Shown here one piece after another: positions 34,503-43,874 of a stretch of DNA of 58,174 nucleotides. The notes below the pieces were generated by a model. It made no database searches. It was not told where the DNA came from and saw only the letters and a list, made by a program, of their open reading frames with translations. Both the position numbers and the translations under genes were made by a program. The number at the start of each line of letters is the position of its first letter. The first letter of the stretch is position 1. Source of the DNA: Candidatus Kuenenia stuttgartensis (GTDB lineage Bacteria; Planctomycetota; Planctomycetia; Planctomycetales; Planctomycetaceae); assembly GCA_945861865.1 (NCBI GenBank), contig CAMAWN010000010.1, positions 1 through 58,174 on the forward strand. Reading direction: 5' to 3'.

Positions 34503-37500
34503 TCAAGGTTTCGCGTCCATTCCGAGCGACTTCAAGTACGCCAGCAAATCAGCGACGGCGGCGGGTGAGACGTCTTTCTCGAAGCCTTCGGGCATCAGCG
34601 ATTTTCCGCCGGTGACGATCGTCTCGATGTTGCTGCGCAGGACGACGTCTTCTTTGGCCTCGGCCCGACGCAGCGTCACGCTGGCAGCGGTGTCGGCGAC
34701 GAGCAGGCCGTTGAGCACCTTGCCGTCTTGCGTTTCGACAACGTAGGTCGCGAAGTTCGGCTGCGCTTCGCGGTTCGGGTCGAGGATCGCGATCAGCAAG
34801 TCAGCATGGGACTTGTTGGCGACGCTCTGCAAGTTCGGCCCGACGACGTGACCGACTCCGGCGATCTGATGGCAGTTCGCGCACTTCTGCTGGAACAGCA
34901 GCTTCCCTTTGGCAATGTCGCCTGGTGACTGCAACGCCGTCTGGTATTCGGCGATGACCTTCGCGCGGTTCGCATCGACGTCGCCGGCGAGCAGCTTCTT
35001 CGCTCGGTCGCGCAGTTCCGACTTCGGGTGATTGAGCAGCAGGTCTTTCCGGTCTCGCTCGATGTCGCCGCGCAGCACGGCTCGGTCTTGCAGGGCATCC
35101 AGCAGCGAGCCGACGCGATCGGTCGAACGGAGCAGCGCTTCGATCACTTCGCGACGCAATGCGGGCGAGTGACTGCGCCAGCCGGCCAGCAGCAGCTTGG
35201 GGACGTCGGCGTGTTCGAGTTGTCCCAGTGAATTGGCGGCGGCGATTTGCAATTGCGGATCGACCTGCGGGTTGAGCAGCTCGCTGAGCGACTCGCGGCA
35301 CGACGCGCAATCGAGGAACGCCAGCACGCGCACGGCGGAGACTCGTTCGGAGATCGACCGCCCGGCATCTTTCGCAGCGGTCAGCGAGTCGCTCGTGAAG
35401 CGGGACAAATCCTGCCGCAAGTGGCTGTCCGCCTTCGCCGTGTCGAGCAACTTCCCAACGGTCATGCCCCGACGGCGAAGGCCGTCACCGAGCGCCACCA
35501 AGACCGACGATCGCACGGCAGGAGCGGCTTGGCCATCGACGACGATCTTGAGCACGCTCAGTCCCGCAGCGGAATTCGCGTCGGTGCCGAGCATCCGCGC
35601 GAGTTCCGCGTACCAACCGGCCGCGTGCGGCTGCTTCGCAAATTCGGAATCGCTAGCAAGAGCTTCGAGAAACGCGGTCGCTCGACCGGCCAGCGAGGTC
35701 ATCATCGCCGTGCGAATGTCGCCGGTGTTGCGCTGATCGCGAGCCAAGCGGCTGAGCGTCGCGACGGCGAGATCGTTCGGCATCTCGCCCGCCGAGAACG
35801 CCAACTGCCAGCGGACGAGATCGCTGTCGTCGTTCGCTTGTTCGGCGGCGGCTTCGGCGAGTTCGCGATCCTGAGCGAACAACGGCTCGGCCAGACGCAG
35901 CACATGCGCTCGCAGGCGCGGTTCGGGATGCTTGAGGTTGACCATCAGCACATCCGGCTTCAGCGCGTTTAAACCGGCGAGTGTGTAAAGGCAGTGCAGC
36001 CGCGCAAGCGGCGAACGATTCAAAGCGGCCATCCGTCGCAGCGATGGAACGACCGACAAGTCGCCCCGCTCGACGAACAGCCGCTGCGCCGTCTCGCGGT
36101 TCCACGAATTCGGCGACCAGAACTGCTTGATGAGCTGGTCTGGCGGCAGCTTGCCGATCGGCTCGACTTTCATTCGCTGCCCATCGGGACTGACCAGTCG
36201 CCAGATGCGTCCGCGATCGTGACCGCTTTCGAGATCGACCAGAGCTTTGATGTCTTCGGGAATCGAAGCCGGGTGCTCGATCGTTTCGCGGTACATGTCG
36301 AGCACGAACAGCGTCCCGTCGGGAGCGTTCACGAAGTTCACCGGCCGGAACCAGTTGTCGGTGGACGAGACGAACTCGGTCATTTCGTCCGCTCGCTTGG
36401 CGACGAAGCTGGCTCCGCTGGGAGTCAGCGTCTTGCGATGAATCAGATTCGCGCCGACGTCTCCGATGAACGCGTTGCCGCGAAATTCTTCCGGGTACGC
36501 GCCGCCGCGATAGATCGTCACGCCGGTTGCCGAAGTGAAGAAGCCGATCGGCACTCGCTCGCTCTGCGGCAGTCCCGCGAACTTCGGATCGGCGACCCGC
36601 CTCGCCGTGCGGACGATCCGCCACGGCTCCGGCGGACTGCGGCGAAAGACCGTTGCGGCGGCACCCTCGGCCCCGATGCCGCGGACGGCTCCACCCGCCA
36701 CGAACGACGGATTCCGATTCAGATACCGACGTGGCAGCACGACGTGTTCGATGTGATTGCTGTTGTTGCAGACGAAGCGGTTCCCCCAGTCGTCCGTCGA
36801 ATGCCCGAACTGCTCGCCGCCGCTGAGCGGTTGAATGGCCTTCGCGACTTCGTCCGCCGTCGCGTCGGAAGCCAGCACACGCGGGTCGAACGCGAAGTCG
36901 CTCGTTCCCGCCATCACAGGTTTGCCGTCGCGCGTCAGCGTGTTCGGGTTGCGACCACCAGCGACGAGGATGCGATTCTCCAAGCTCCACTTCATGTTGT
37001 TGGCCAACGCCTGCACGTTGTCCTTGCCGAAGCCGCTGAGCACGATCTTGCGAACGTCCGCCTTGCCGTCGCCGTCGGTGTCCTTGAAGTACCACAAGTG
37101 CGGATGCCCGATGACGAACACGCCGCCGTCGTGACAGCAGACCGACAACGCCCACTCGAAGTTGTCGGCGAAGATGGTGCTCTTTTCGAACTTGCCGTCA
37201 CCGTCGATGTCTTCCAGCAGCCGGATGATGCCGTCGTTCTTTTTGCCGCCACCCTTCGGATGCAGCTTTGTCGGCTCGGCCGAGTACGGATAGCCGTGAA
37301 ACTCGGCGACGTACATCCGACCGAACTCGTCGAAGCAGGCATCGACCGGATCGCCCACCAGCGGTTCACCCGCGACGAGTTCCAGTTTGAAGCCCCGCTC
37401 AACCTGAAAGGTCTTGAGCGCGTCTTTGATCTCCGTGGCCGGAATGCGCGGCATCAAGTCCTTCAGCGACTTGCCTTGTTCGAGCGGCGACGGCTTGTCC

Positions 37501-37562
37501 TGAGCGAACAGCCCCGCCGACAACAACATCAAGGCCACGGTCAGTCGACTGAACTTCCACAT
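34503..37562 (-). CDS. PVC-type heme-binding protein: beta-propeller, HEAT repeats, cytochrome c
   Basis: 1019 residues from ATG at 37562 (an in-frame GTG lies nine bases earlier). Signal peptide at 1-20. Residues about 45-480 form a sorbosone/glucose dehydrogenase-like beta-propeller with Ca-binding-type loops (DIDGDGKFE, DTDGDGKAD). About 500-860 are HEAT-like helical repeats (RRMAALNRSPLARLHCLYTL, AAANSLGQLEHADVPKLLLA). The C-terminal c-type cytochrome has CANCH at 894-898 and the closing LMPEGFEKDVSPAAVADLLA. This membrane-bound dehydrogenase/heme-binding architecture is a planctomycete-verrucomicrobial hallmark, believed to oxidise sugars or aldehydes in the periplasm. It begins 15 bases after the pyrK stop, so may share its transcript. 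Confidence 0.92.
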   Translation of the reverse strand: MWKFSRLTVALMLLSAGLFAQDKPSPLEQGKSLKDLMPRIPATEIKDALKTFQVERGFKLELVAGEPLVGDPVDACFDEFGRMYVAEFHGYPYSAEPTKLHPKGGGKKNDGIIRLLEDIDGDGKFEKSTIFADNFEWALSVCCHDGGVFVIGHPHLWYFKDTDGDGKADVRKIVLSGFGKDNVQALANNMKWSLENRILVAGGRNPNTLTRDGKPVMAGTSDFAFDPRVLASDATADEVAKAIQPLSGGEQFGHSTDDWGNRFVCNNSNHIEHVVLPRRYLNRNPSFVAGGAVRGIGAEGAAATVFRRSPPEPWRIVRTARRVADPKFAGLPQSERVPIGFFTSATGVTIYRGGAYPEEFRGNAFIGDVGANLIHRKTLTPSGASFVAKRADEMTEFVSSTDNWFRPVNFVNAPDGTLFVLDMYRETIEHPASIPEDIKALVDLESGHDRGRIWRLVSPDGQRMKVEPIGKLPPDQLIKQFWSPNSWNRETAQRLFVERGDLSVVPSLRRMAALNRSPLARLHCLYTLAGLNALKPDVLMVNLKHPEPRLRAHVLRLAEPLFAQDRELAEAAAEQANDDSDLVRWQLAFSAGEMPNDLAVATLSRLARDQRNTGDIRTAMMTSLAGRATAFLEALASDSEFAKQPHAAGWYAELARMLGTDANSAAGLSVLKIVVDGQAAPAVRSSVLVALGDGLRRRGMTVGKLLDTAKADSHLRQDLSRFTSDSLTAAKDAGRSISERVSAVRVLAFLDCASCRESLSELLNPQVDPQLQIAAANSLGQLEHADVPKLLLAGWRSHSPALRREVIEALLRSTDRVGSLLDALQDRAVLRGDIERDRKDLLLNHPKSELRDRAKKLLAGDVDANRAKVIAEYQTALQSPGDIAKGKLLFQQKCANCHQIAGVGHVVGPNLQSVANKSHADLLIAILDPNREAQPNFATYVVETQDGKVLNGLLVADTAASVTLRRAEAKEDVVLRSNIETIVTGGKSLMPEGFEKDVSPAAVADLLAYLKSLGMDAKP

Positions 37563-37577
37563 GCCGATCACTCACTT

Positions 37578-38450
37578 TCAAAACACGACCTTCGCTGCCG
37601 GGAAGATCGGACCTTCCAGGCACGTCCGGCGGTAGTCCCACTCGCCGTCGTCTTGCTGAATTTTGGCGACGCAACTGTAGCAAATGCCGATGCCGCAGGC
37701 CATCGGTGTCTCCAGCGACAACCAGCACGCGACACTCGCCGCCGTCGCGATTTTTTGGACGGCGTGCATCATCGGCTCCGGCCCGCAGCAGTAAATCAGG
37801 TCGGGCGGCGAGTCGCTCGCCAGCGACTGCCTGAGTAACTCGGTGACGAACCCGTGATGACCTCGGCTGTCATCATCGGTCGCCAGGCGCATGTCGAGTC
37901 CGTCGATCGCAAATTCCTTCAGCCCCGCGAGGTACTCGGCCGAGCGTGCTCCGTAGCACAACGAAACCTTCGTCGCATCGGCCGCGACGTCCCGAACCGG
38001 CAAACCATAGCGTCGCGACGTCAGCAGCTCACGAGCGACCGCCAGAAATGGCGTCTGCCCAATGCCGCCGGCCACGCACATCAAGTGTTTCGTTTCCGCG
38101 GGCACGATCGGGAATCCGTTGCCGAGCGGTCCCCAAACCGAGACTTCGTCACCGACCTGCCAGCTCGGCATCAGCCCCGTGAGCTTGCCGACCGTGACGT
38201 AGCCGAAATCGAAGCCAACCGGCTGGCCATGCTCATCATCGAACGTGTCGAACAGCGCAAACGGCCGGCCAAGCAACGGGTCGCTCCCACGAGCCGGACG
38301 GACCATGAAGAACTGCCCCGGCACGATCCGCCGAGCAATCTCCGGGCAGTGCAGACGAAGCCGATAGGTGTTGCGAGCCATCAACTCCTGCTCGACGACG
38401 CGAGCGGTCACTTGCAACGCAGGACACGGCGGAAAGGCGGGGTGATTCAT
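37578..38450 (-). CDS. pyrK: Dihydroorotate dehydrogenase electron-transfer subunit (PyrK-like)
   Basis: 290 residues from ATG at 38450. Ferredoxin-reductase fold: FAD segment QFFMVRPARGSDPLLGRPFA, NAD(P) segment LMCVAGGIGQTPFLAVAREL, and YCCGPEPMMHAV. The C-terminal [2Fe-2S] site has cysteines C252, C257, C260 and C277 (CGIGICYSC...RRTCLEGP), the PyrK spacing. It moves electrons from dihydroorotate dehydrogenase type 1B to NAD+ in pyrimidine synthesis. No pyrD neighbour is in the window: upstream are lpxK and isocitrate dehydrogenase, downstream a cytochrome. Other members of the PyrK/sulfhydrogenase-gamma group are a weaker alternative. Confidence 0.9.
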   Translation of the reverse strand: MNHPAFPPCPALQVTARVVEQELMARNTYRLRLHCPEIARRIVPGQFFMVRPARGSDPLLGRPFALFDTFDDEHGQPVGFDFGYVTVGKLTGLMPSWQVGDEVSVWGPLGNGFPIVPAETKHLMCVAGGIGQTPFLAVARELLTSRRYGLPVRDVAADATKVSLCYGARSAEYLAGLKEFAIDGLDMRLATDDDSRGHHGFVTELLRQSLASDSPPDLIYCCGPEPMMHAVQKIATAASVACWLSLETPMACGIGICYSCVAKIQQDDGEWDYRRTCLEGPIFPAAKVVF

Positions 38451-38500
38451 GCGGTATTGAGTAGTGAGAACGACAGGAGATTGCCAGTCTCGCATATCCG

Positions 38501-38566
38501 AACCAGCACGACGCGCGAACGAGTGGCTCCCCGCGAATGACCACTCGCTCGCGCGTCGTGCTGGTT
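38501..38566. repeat. Palindromic repeat, family D copy 2 (nearly perfect)
   Basis: aaccagcacgacgcgcgaac... (38501-38526) pairs with 38541-38566 over 26 bases with one mismatch, around a 14-base loop. The right arm overlaps the first base pair of the lpxK stop codon (38565-38567). Same stem as the copies at 24740 and 55761. It separates lpxK from pyrK and could end lpxK transcripts. Confidence 0.85.
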
Positions 38567-39623
38567 ATGTCTTCGGCACACGATCCAGAATCGACCACAG
38601 CCGGGCTTCGAGTATCGGCGCACCGCGAACGATTTCGGTCCCGATCTGCACCGCCCACAATGGTCGACCGCCGAGTTCCGTGTCGCCAATCTTGACGAGG
38701 TCTTTGTGAGTCGTCAGCAACAACTCCGCATTGCTCGACCGCGCTTGCTCGCCAAGCCGCGCGAGATCGTCCGGCGTGAAGTGATGGTGATCGGGGAACG
38801 ATTCGAAGCCGACCAATTCCAAGCCGAGTTGCCGCAGCGTCTGCTGAAAGGACTCCGGGTTCCCGATGCCGCAGAAGCCCAAGACTCGTTGACCGGTCAG
38901 CGCGGCAAGCGGATTCGCTTGACCGGCGCTGTTGAGAAGTTGGCTTGGCCGAAATGAGCACTCGATCACGCTGCCGACCTGGTTGTACCGCACCAACTCC
39001 GTGCGGATCGCGGTGAGTTCCTCGGCCGAGACCTGATCGGTGCGTGTGACGACCACCAAATCCGCCCGCTCGATGTTCGCGATGGGTTCACGCAGCAAAC
39101 CACGCGGCAAGCAATGTCCGTAGCCCCACGGATTCGTGGCGTCGATCAGCACGATGTCGAGGTCTCGATGCACTCGGCGATGTTGGAAGGCGTCGTCGAG
39201 GATCAGCAGATTGCAGCCCTCAACCACCGCTCGCTTCGCGGAAAGAATTCGATCCGGGTTGAGCCACTGCGGCACACTCGGACAAAGCTGATCGAGCACG
39301 AGCTTCTCGTCATTGGCCAGTGAGTCGAGCGACTTATACCCGCGGCTCAACAGACCAACATTCGCGCCCGCATCGCGAAACCAATTCGCCAGGAACGCAA
39401 CGACCGGCGTCTTGCCGGTCCCGCCAGTCGTGAGATTTCCGACGCTGATGATCGGCACGCCGACTTCAAACGGCTCGCGCAGCCGGAAGTCAAAGGCGAT
39501 GTTCTTGCAGCCGACTCCGCAGCGATATGGCCACTGTGCCGACCACAACCCCGCGCGCAATAGACTCGCCGCGAAATTGCGCTTCCGGCCGGACATCACT
39601 TCGCGGGCGAACTGCTCATTCAC
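38565..39623 (-). CDS. lpxK: Tetraacyldisaccharide 4'-kinase, lipid A biosynthesis
   Basis: 352 residues from GTG at 39623, chosen so that the product opens VNEQFAREVMSGRKRNFAAS as LpxK proteins do; a TTG-initiated longer reading is less likely. An N-terminal amphipathic/hydrophobic helix (LLRAGLWSAQWPYRCGVG) anchors it to the inner membrane. The P-loop is ISVGNLTTGGTGKTPVVAFL (about 59-78) and the second signature DAFQHRRVHRDLDIVLIDA contains the catalytic-type Asp. It phosphorylates lipid A disaccharide at the 4' position in the cytosol. No other lpx gene is nearby. Its 3' end carries the family D palindrome. Confidence 0.93.
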   Translation of the reverse strand: MNEQFAREVMSGRKRNFAASLLRAGLWSAQWPYRCGVGCKNIAFDFRLREPFEVGVPIISVGNLTTGGTGKTPVVAFLANWFRDAGANVGLLSRGYKSLDSLANDEKLVLDQLCPSVPQWLNPDRILSAKRAVVEGCNLLILDDAFQHRRVHRDLDIVLIDATNPWGYGHCLPRGLLREPIANIERADLVVVTRTDQVSAEELTAIRTELVRYNQVGSVIECSFRPSQLLNSAGQANPLAALTGQRVLGFCGIGNPESFQQTLRQLGLELVGFESFPDHHHFTPDDLARLGEQARSSNAELLLTTHKDLVKIGDTELGGRPLWAVQIGTEIVRGAPILEARLWSILDRVPKT

Positions 39624-39659
39624 GAATTCGTCGTCCCGACAAGAAACGGAAGAACTCCT

Positions 39660-39733
39660 CAACGCGAAGACGCGAAGCTTCGCAAAGTTTGAGTCCTTTG
39701 CGATTCTTCTGCGCCCTTCGCGCCTTTGCGTTG
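39660..39733. repeat. Palindromic intergenic repeat, family B copy 2
   Basis: caacgcgaagacgcgaag (39660-39677) pairs with 39716-39733 (cttcgcgcctttgcgttg), with further inner pairing cgcaaag/ctttgcg. Recognisably the same element as 1518-1600 in the opposite orientation. It lies between the IDH and lpxK genes. Confidence 0.8.
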
Positions 39734-39753
39734 AAACGGCTTTCGAAAACCAA

Positions 39754-40932
39754 TTACCCCAGTTCGGCCATGCGTTTGCAGATCGCGTCGGCCATTTCGC
39801 GGGTGCCGACGGCGGTGGGGTCGTTGCGGTCGGGTTTCATATCGTAGGTGACGTATTTGCCTTCCTCGATGATGCTGGCGACGGCTCGTTCGAGCTTCGC
39901 GGCGGCGGCGGCTTCGCCCATGTGTTCCAGCATCAGCTTGCCGGACAGGATCAGTGCGGTCGGGTTGACCTTGTTCTGGCCTTTGTACTTGGGGGCCGAA
40001 CCGTGAGTCGCCTCGAAGATCGCCGAGTCCGGGCCGATGTTCGCGCCGGGAGCGACGCCCAGGCCGCCAACCAGGCCGGCGCACAGATCGCTGAGGATGT
40101 CGCCGTACAAGTTGCCCATCACCAGCACGTCGTAGTTCTCCGGCTTCTGAACCAACTGCATGCACATGTTGTCCACGAGCCGCTCGATGTAGTGGACGCC
40201 CGCCGCGCTGGGAACTTTGCCCGCGAGCGTCGGATCGGCCTGCACTCCTTCGGCGAGTTTCGGGTCTTCGTACTTCGCTCCGAACGCGGTCGCCACGGCA
40301 CGCGTCTCGTCGTACCACAGGCCGTCGGTGAACTTCATGATGTTCGCCTTGCAGATCGACGTGACCGACTTGCGGCCGAACTTCACGGCGTAGTCGAAGG
40401 CGTAACGGGCGATGTTGCGGCAACCCTCGACCGACATCGGCTTGATGCTGACGCCCGTCGTTTGCAGTCCGGTGCCGATCTTCTTGCCCGTCGCGATCGA
40501 ATTGATGAACTGAATCAGCTCCGTCGTCTTGGGCTGACCCGCTTGGAACTCCACGCCGGCGTAGAGGTCTTCGGTGTTCTCGCGGACGATGACCAGATCG
40601 ACTTTGGTCTCTTCAAAGTAGGACCGCACGCCCTTGTACGTCTTGCACGGCCGCACGCAGGCATACAGGCCCAGCTCTTGCCGCAGCGCCACGTTGACCG
40701 AACGGAATCCCTTGCCGATCGGCGTCGTGATCGGAGCCTTCAGCCCGATTTGATTGGCTCGAATAGATTTGAAGACCGATTCGGGAATCTTGCCTTGTGC
40801 CTCAATCACTTCGATGCCGCACTCCTGCACGTCCCAGTGAATTTTGACTCCCGTGGCATCCACACACTTGCGTGTCGCTTCGGCGAGGTCCGGACCAGTT
40901 CCATCTCCAGGGATCAGCGTGACGTTGTACAT
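39754..40932 (-). CDS. Isocitrate dehydrogenase, isocitrate/isopropylmalate family (probably NAD-dependent)
   Basis: 392 residues from ATG at 40932, with GAGG five bases upstream. It shows the beta-decarboxylating dehydrogenase fold: [17 protein letters not shown], substrate loop [20 protein letters not shown] (Ser and Asn pattern typical of isocitrate rather than isopropylmalate), [35 protein letters not shown] (metal-binding Asp pair) and [20 protein letters not shown]. It converts isocitrate to 2-oxoglutarate in the TCA cycle. The sequence around the cofactor pocket ([11 protein letters not shown]) suggests NAD+ rather than NADP+, though not certain. Divergent from the surface-protein gene; upstream of lpxK. 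Confidence 0.92.
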   Translation of the reverse strand: MYNVTLIPGDGTGPDLAEATRKCVDATGVKIHWDVQECGIEVIEAQGKIPESVFKSIRANQIGLKAPITTPIGKGFRSVNVALRQELGLYACVRPCKTYKGVRSYFEETKVDLVIVRENTEDLYAGVEFQAGQPKTTELIQFINSIATGKKIGTGLQTTGVSIKPMSVEGCRNIARYAFDYAVKFGRKSVTSICKANIMKFTDGLWYDETRAVATAFGAKYEDPKLAEGVQADPTLAGKVPSAAGVHYIERLVDNMCMQLVQKPENYDVLVMGNLYGDILSDLCAGLVGGLGVAPGANIGPDSAIFEATHGSAPKYKGQNKVNPTALILSGKLMLEHMGEAAAAAKLERAVASIIEEGKYVTYDMKPDRNDPTAVGTREMADAICKRMAELG

Positions 40933-41150
40933 GCGAGCCTCGATCTCTTTCTGACATAAGCCGTAGTGATTGATGCGCGGCAAGCGGTGCCGCGAGAGCC
41001 AGCGGAAACTATCAGACACCCCACAAGCGGGCAAGGAACGGAAAACGACGTCACCGCTCCCCAAGCGTGAGGATTGTTTCCACAGCAAGGCAGAATACAT
41101 TGCCGCTCCAGTCGAACCCTGTTTGTCCTCTTGGAATGAAGGGTGCCGCA

Positions 41151-43706
41151 ATGCTGCGAAAATTTCTCCGTTCTCGTTCCCGTTCTCGTTCCCGCTTCTG
41201 GCAAGGTCGCGTGGCCGAGGTTCAAACCTGCGAGCCGCGTCTGCTGCCCGCCGGAACCGTGCTGGTCACGTTCGTGAGCAATACGCTGACCATTACAGGG
41301 GACAACAAGGCCAATGACATCGCTGTCACCGTGGGGGCTACGGGCGCGATCACGATCACCGGATCCGCCGCAGATCCGGAAGAATTCGGGAGCAAGGACA
41401 CGAAGATCCGTTTCGGCGGGACGGTTCGTGACGGGGGAGAGACCGTCACATTGCCCACGCCGACGGCGGCAGTGGGGATCATCGTCAACCTCAAAGCCGG
41501 ACGCGATCACTTGTCCTTGAGCGTGGCGGACGACTTGGGCACGCTGCCATTCAAAAATTTGGCGGTCGATCTAGGTGACGAGGATGACTTCGCCGGAATC
41601 GCAGTTGGCTTCGGGACCACCTTGAACTTCTCGGACATTGTCAGCATTTCGACGGGGGAAGGTGAGGATGTCCTCTATTTTGACATCAACGGCACGGTCA
41701 ACATCACCAAGGCGCTCACAATCAATGGTGGGGCCGACAGCGATGGAATCTTCTTGTCCGTGAATGGGGCGCTGACCGCCAAAGCGGCGACGAGTTTTCT
41801 GACAGGGGATGGCGACGATCGTTTTGTAATCAACGGAGAAGGCCATGCCACGTTTGAAAACACGCTGAACGTGAACACTGGGGAAGACTCCGATTCCGTC
41901 GATTTCAATTTGGAGCAGGGCTTGATTGCGAAAGCCGCGGTCACCATCACCACCGCCGATGGCGATGACCGTGTGCAATTCCTCAACGAAAGAGCCACAC
42001 TGGATTTCCAAAAGGGCCTCACCGCCGACTTGGGAACTGGAGACGATCACTTCGCCCTAAGCGACAACGGCTTTCAGGGAACGCTGGTTTCGGGGTTGGA
42101 ATTGAAAGTGCTGGCGGGCAGCGGCGATGACGAAGTGCGAATTACTCAGAAGCTGACGCTGAATGCCGGACTGACCATCACCACGGGGGACGGCCGAGAC
42201 AACATCGAGATCGTCACCGGGAGGGGATCGAGCGAAGATGACGTTGTGGCCAACGTCATCAAGGGCAAGCTGACGATCGATACGGGGGACGATAGTGACG
42301 TTGTCGAATTGACGGTGAACGGCGGCACGGCGCTGGCCGTGAATGGCGCGGCGGCTATCACGACGGGACGAGGCAATGACGATGTCGAATTGTTCCATGA
42401 AGCATCGGCCGTCTCTTTTACCGCCGGTCTGACCATCGACACCGGGGCCACGGCGGCGGCGTCAAGCGGAGAAGACGAGGTTCACCTACTTGGTGACATA
42501 CTTCAGGTGATCGGCGCTCTGAAGATCGAGACTGGTGCTCGTTTTGACCTGGTGAGCATCGCGACGACACTGGTGGCCGGAGACGTGATCATCGGAACGG
42601 GGACAGGGATCGACACTGTCTATCTCGATCTATTCAGGCAGGACGGTTTTGGAGTCGATGGCCCGGCGGCCAACACCCTCAAATCGTTAACGATCAATTC
42701 CGGATCTGGGTCGGACTACGTGGAGCTTTCCAACTTCAGTGACGAGGAATCCGCCCCTGCAACGCTCGCGATCAGCGGGAACGTCAGCATCATCACCGGC
42801 ACGGGCGAGGACGAAATCGAAATCGTTGCAGGCTCCGATCTCACGATCGGCGGAAATCTGAATTTCGACACCGGAGCGGGAGACGATCGGCTGCTGGTGA
42901 CCGCGGACAAAGGCTCCCTGCTCGTCAAAGGAAGCGAGAGTGTGATTCTGGGCGACGACGACGACACCTTCATTCAGGGTGTCTCCTATCAATTGAATCC
43001 GTTTCGTGAGGAAGCCGCTCAATTTTTCGGCGAAAAGCCGGATGTCACGCTACAAATCGATGTCAATCTGACGGTGACCGGCGGCACGGGCAACGACTTC
43101 CTCGGTTTCGCCGGAGTGCAAGTCGGCAAAGATCGACCGACGCTGACCGCTCCGTTCCCGGCCAGCCTGACCACGCTGGATTTGGGAGCCGGCAACGATG
43201 TCGTCAGCCTCACGCATCTGTCCGAGCTTAATGAAGAAGGGGATGAGGACTTTGTCATTGGGGATCAAATTTTCCGCGACTTGAAGATACTGACGGGAGA
43301 CGGAGACGACATTGTCCGCGCAGAGCACTTCCAGATTCGGGGCACCACCAACATCGATCTGGGGACGGGCCATGATCAGTTGTTCGCCGACGATTTCCGC
43401 TATGACCCCACGTTGCGCGACAATGTCACGCTCAATGGCGGCACGGGGGATGACCAGTTCGCATTGGGGATCGATATCAACCTCGCGGAGGGTAAAAAGG
43501 TCGCTCTGAATGGTGGTGCCGGAACCGATTCCGCCCTGAATTTGTCTGACTACATTCCCGAATCGGCCTTCAATCCGGCCCCGATCGGGATTGAGAATCT
43601 CGATGCCGAGATTGACATCGACGCCATCAACGAGGCGGTGAACAGCCTCTTCCGGGACTTCCTCGGCGGTTTTGAGTATGAAGATATTCGGTTATTCGGC
43701 AACTAG
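41151..43706 (+). CDS. Secreted surface protein with acidic beta-roll repeats
   Basis: 851 residues from ATG at 41151, with AAGGG seven bases before it. The basic leader [19 protein letters not shown] is encoded by a short tandem of cgttct/cgttcc codons, followed by [12 protein letters not shown], the export-associated motif of large planctomycete extracellular proteins. The body is about 25 repeats of roughly 30 residues with TGDGDD or TGAGDD turns (for example [15 protein letters not shown]..., [24 protein letters not shown]), an acidic calcium-binding beta-helix/beta-roll pattern, not the strict RTX nonapeptide. It is expected to be displayed on the cell surface or released. Ligand or function unknown. 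Ends at a terminator-like hairpin. Confidence 0.87.
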   Translation: MLRKFLRSRSRSRSRFWQGRVAEVQTCEPRLLPAGTVLVTFVSNTLTITGDNKANDIAVTVGATGAITITGSAADPEEFGSKDTKIRFGGTVRDGGETVTLPTPTAAVGIIVNLKAGRDHLSLSVADDLGTLPFKNLAVDLGDEDDFAGIAVGFGTTLNFSDIVSISTGEGEDVLYFDINGTVNITKALTINGGADSDGIFLSVNGALTAKAATSFLTGDGDDRFVINGEGHATFENTLNVNTGEDSDSVDFNLEQGLIAKAAVTITTADGDDRVQFLNERATLDFQKGLTADLGTGDDHFALSDNGFQGTLVSGLELKVLAGSGDDEVRITQKLTLNAGLTITTGDGRDNIEIVTGRGSSEDDVVANVIKGKLTIDTGDDSDVVELTVNGGTALAVNGAAAITTGRGNDDVELFHEASAVSFTAGLTIDTGATAAASSGEDEVHLLGDILQVIGALKIETGARFDLVSIATTLVAGDVIIGTGTGIDTVYLDLFRQDGFGVDGPAANTLKSLTINSGSGSDYVELSNFSDEESAPATLAISGNVSIITGTGEDEIEIVAGSDLTIGGNLNFDTGAGDDRLLVTADKGSLLVKGSESVILGDDDDTFIQGVSYQLNPFREEAAQFFGEKPDVTLQIDVNLTVTGGTGNDFLGFAGVQVGKDRPTLTAPFPASLTTLDLGAGNDVVSLTHLSELNEEGDEDFVIGDQIFRDLKILTGDGDDIVRAEHFQIRGTTNIDLGTGHDQLFADDFRYDPTLRDNVTLNGGTGDDQFALGIDINLAEGKKVALNGGAGTDSALNLSDYIPESAFNPAPIGIENLDAEIDIDAINEAVNSLFRDFLGGFEYEDIRLFGN

Positions 43707-43740
43707 GTCATGCGAGTGCATCATTAGCGCCATCTCGCGT

Positions 43741-43775
43741 CGCCCCTTCCCAGAGCGTTGTCTCTGGGAGGGGCG
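43741..43775. terminator. GC-rich hairpin after the surface-protein gene
   Basis: cgccccttcccagag (43741-43755) pairs with ctctgggaggggcg (43762-43775) around a six-base loop with one bulged T. It lies 34 bases after the surface-protein stop and upstream of the TIR gene. No T-tract follows, so a Rho-independent terminator is likely but not certain. Confidence 0.6.
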
Positions 43776-43874
43776 GCGATGGTGGCTTTGGAACCTGATC
43801 GTCCTTGCTCGACGGATCATGTTCCGCCAAGAATCCGTTGCGTGATGCACCGGCGGAACCATTGGGAGTTCGTT

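Noticed and set aside
35994..37838. Plus-strand 614-codon reading opposite the cytochrome and pyrK genes
   Set aside because: Antisense to two genes with clear motifs; no domain or signal in the reading.
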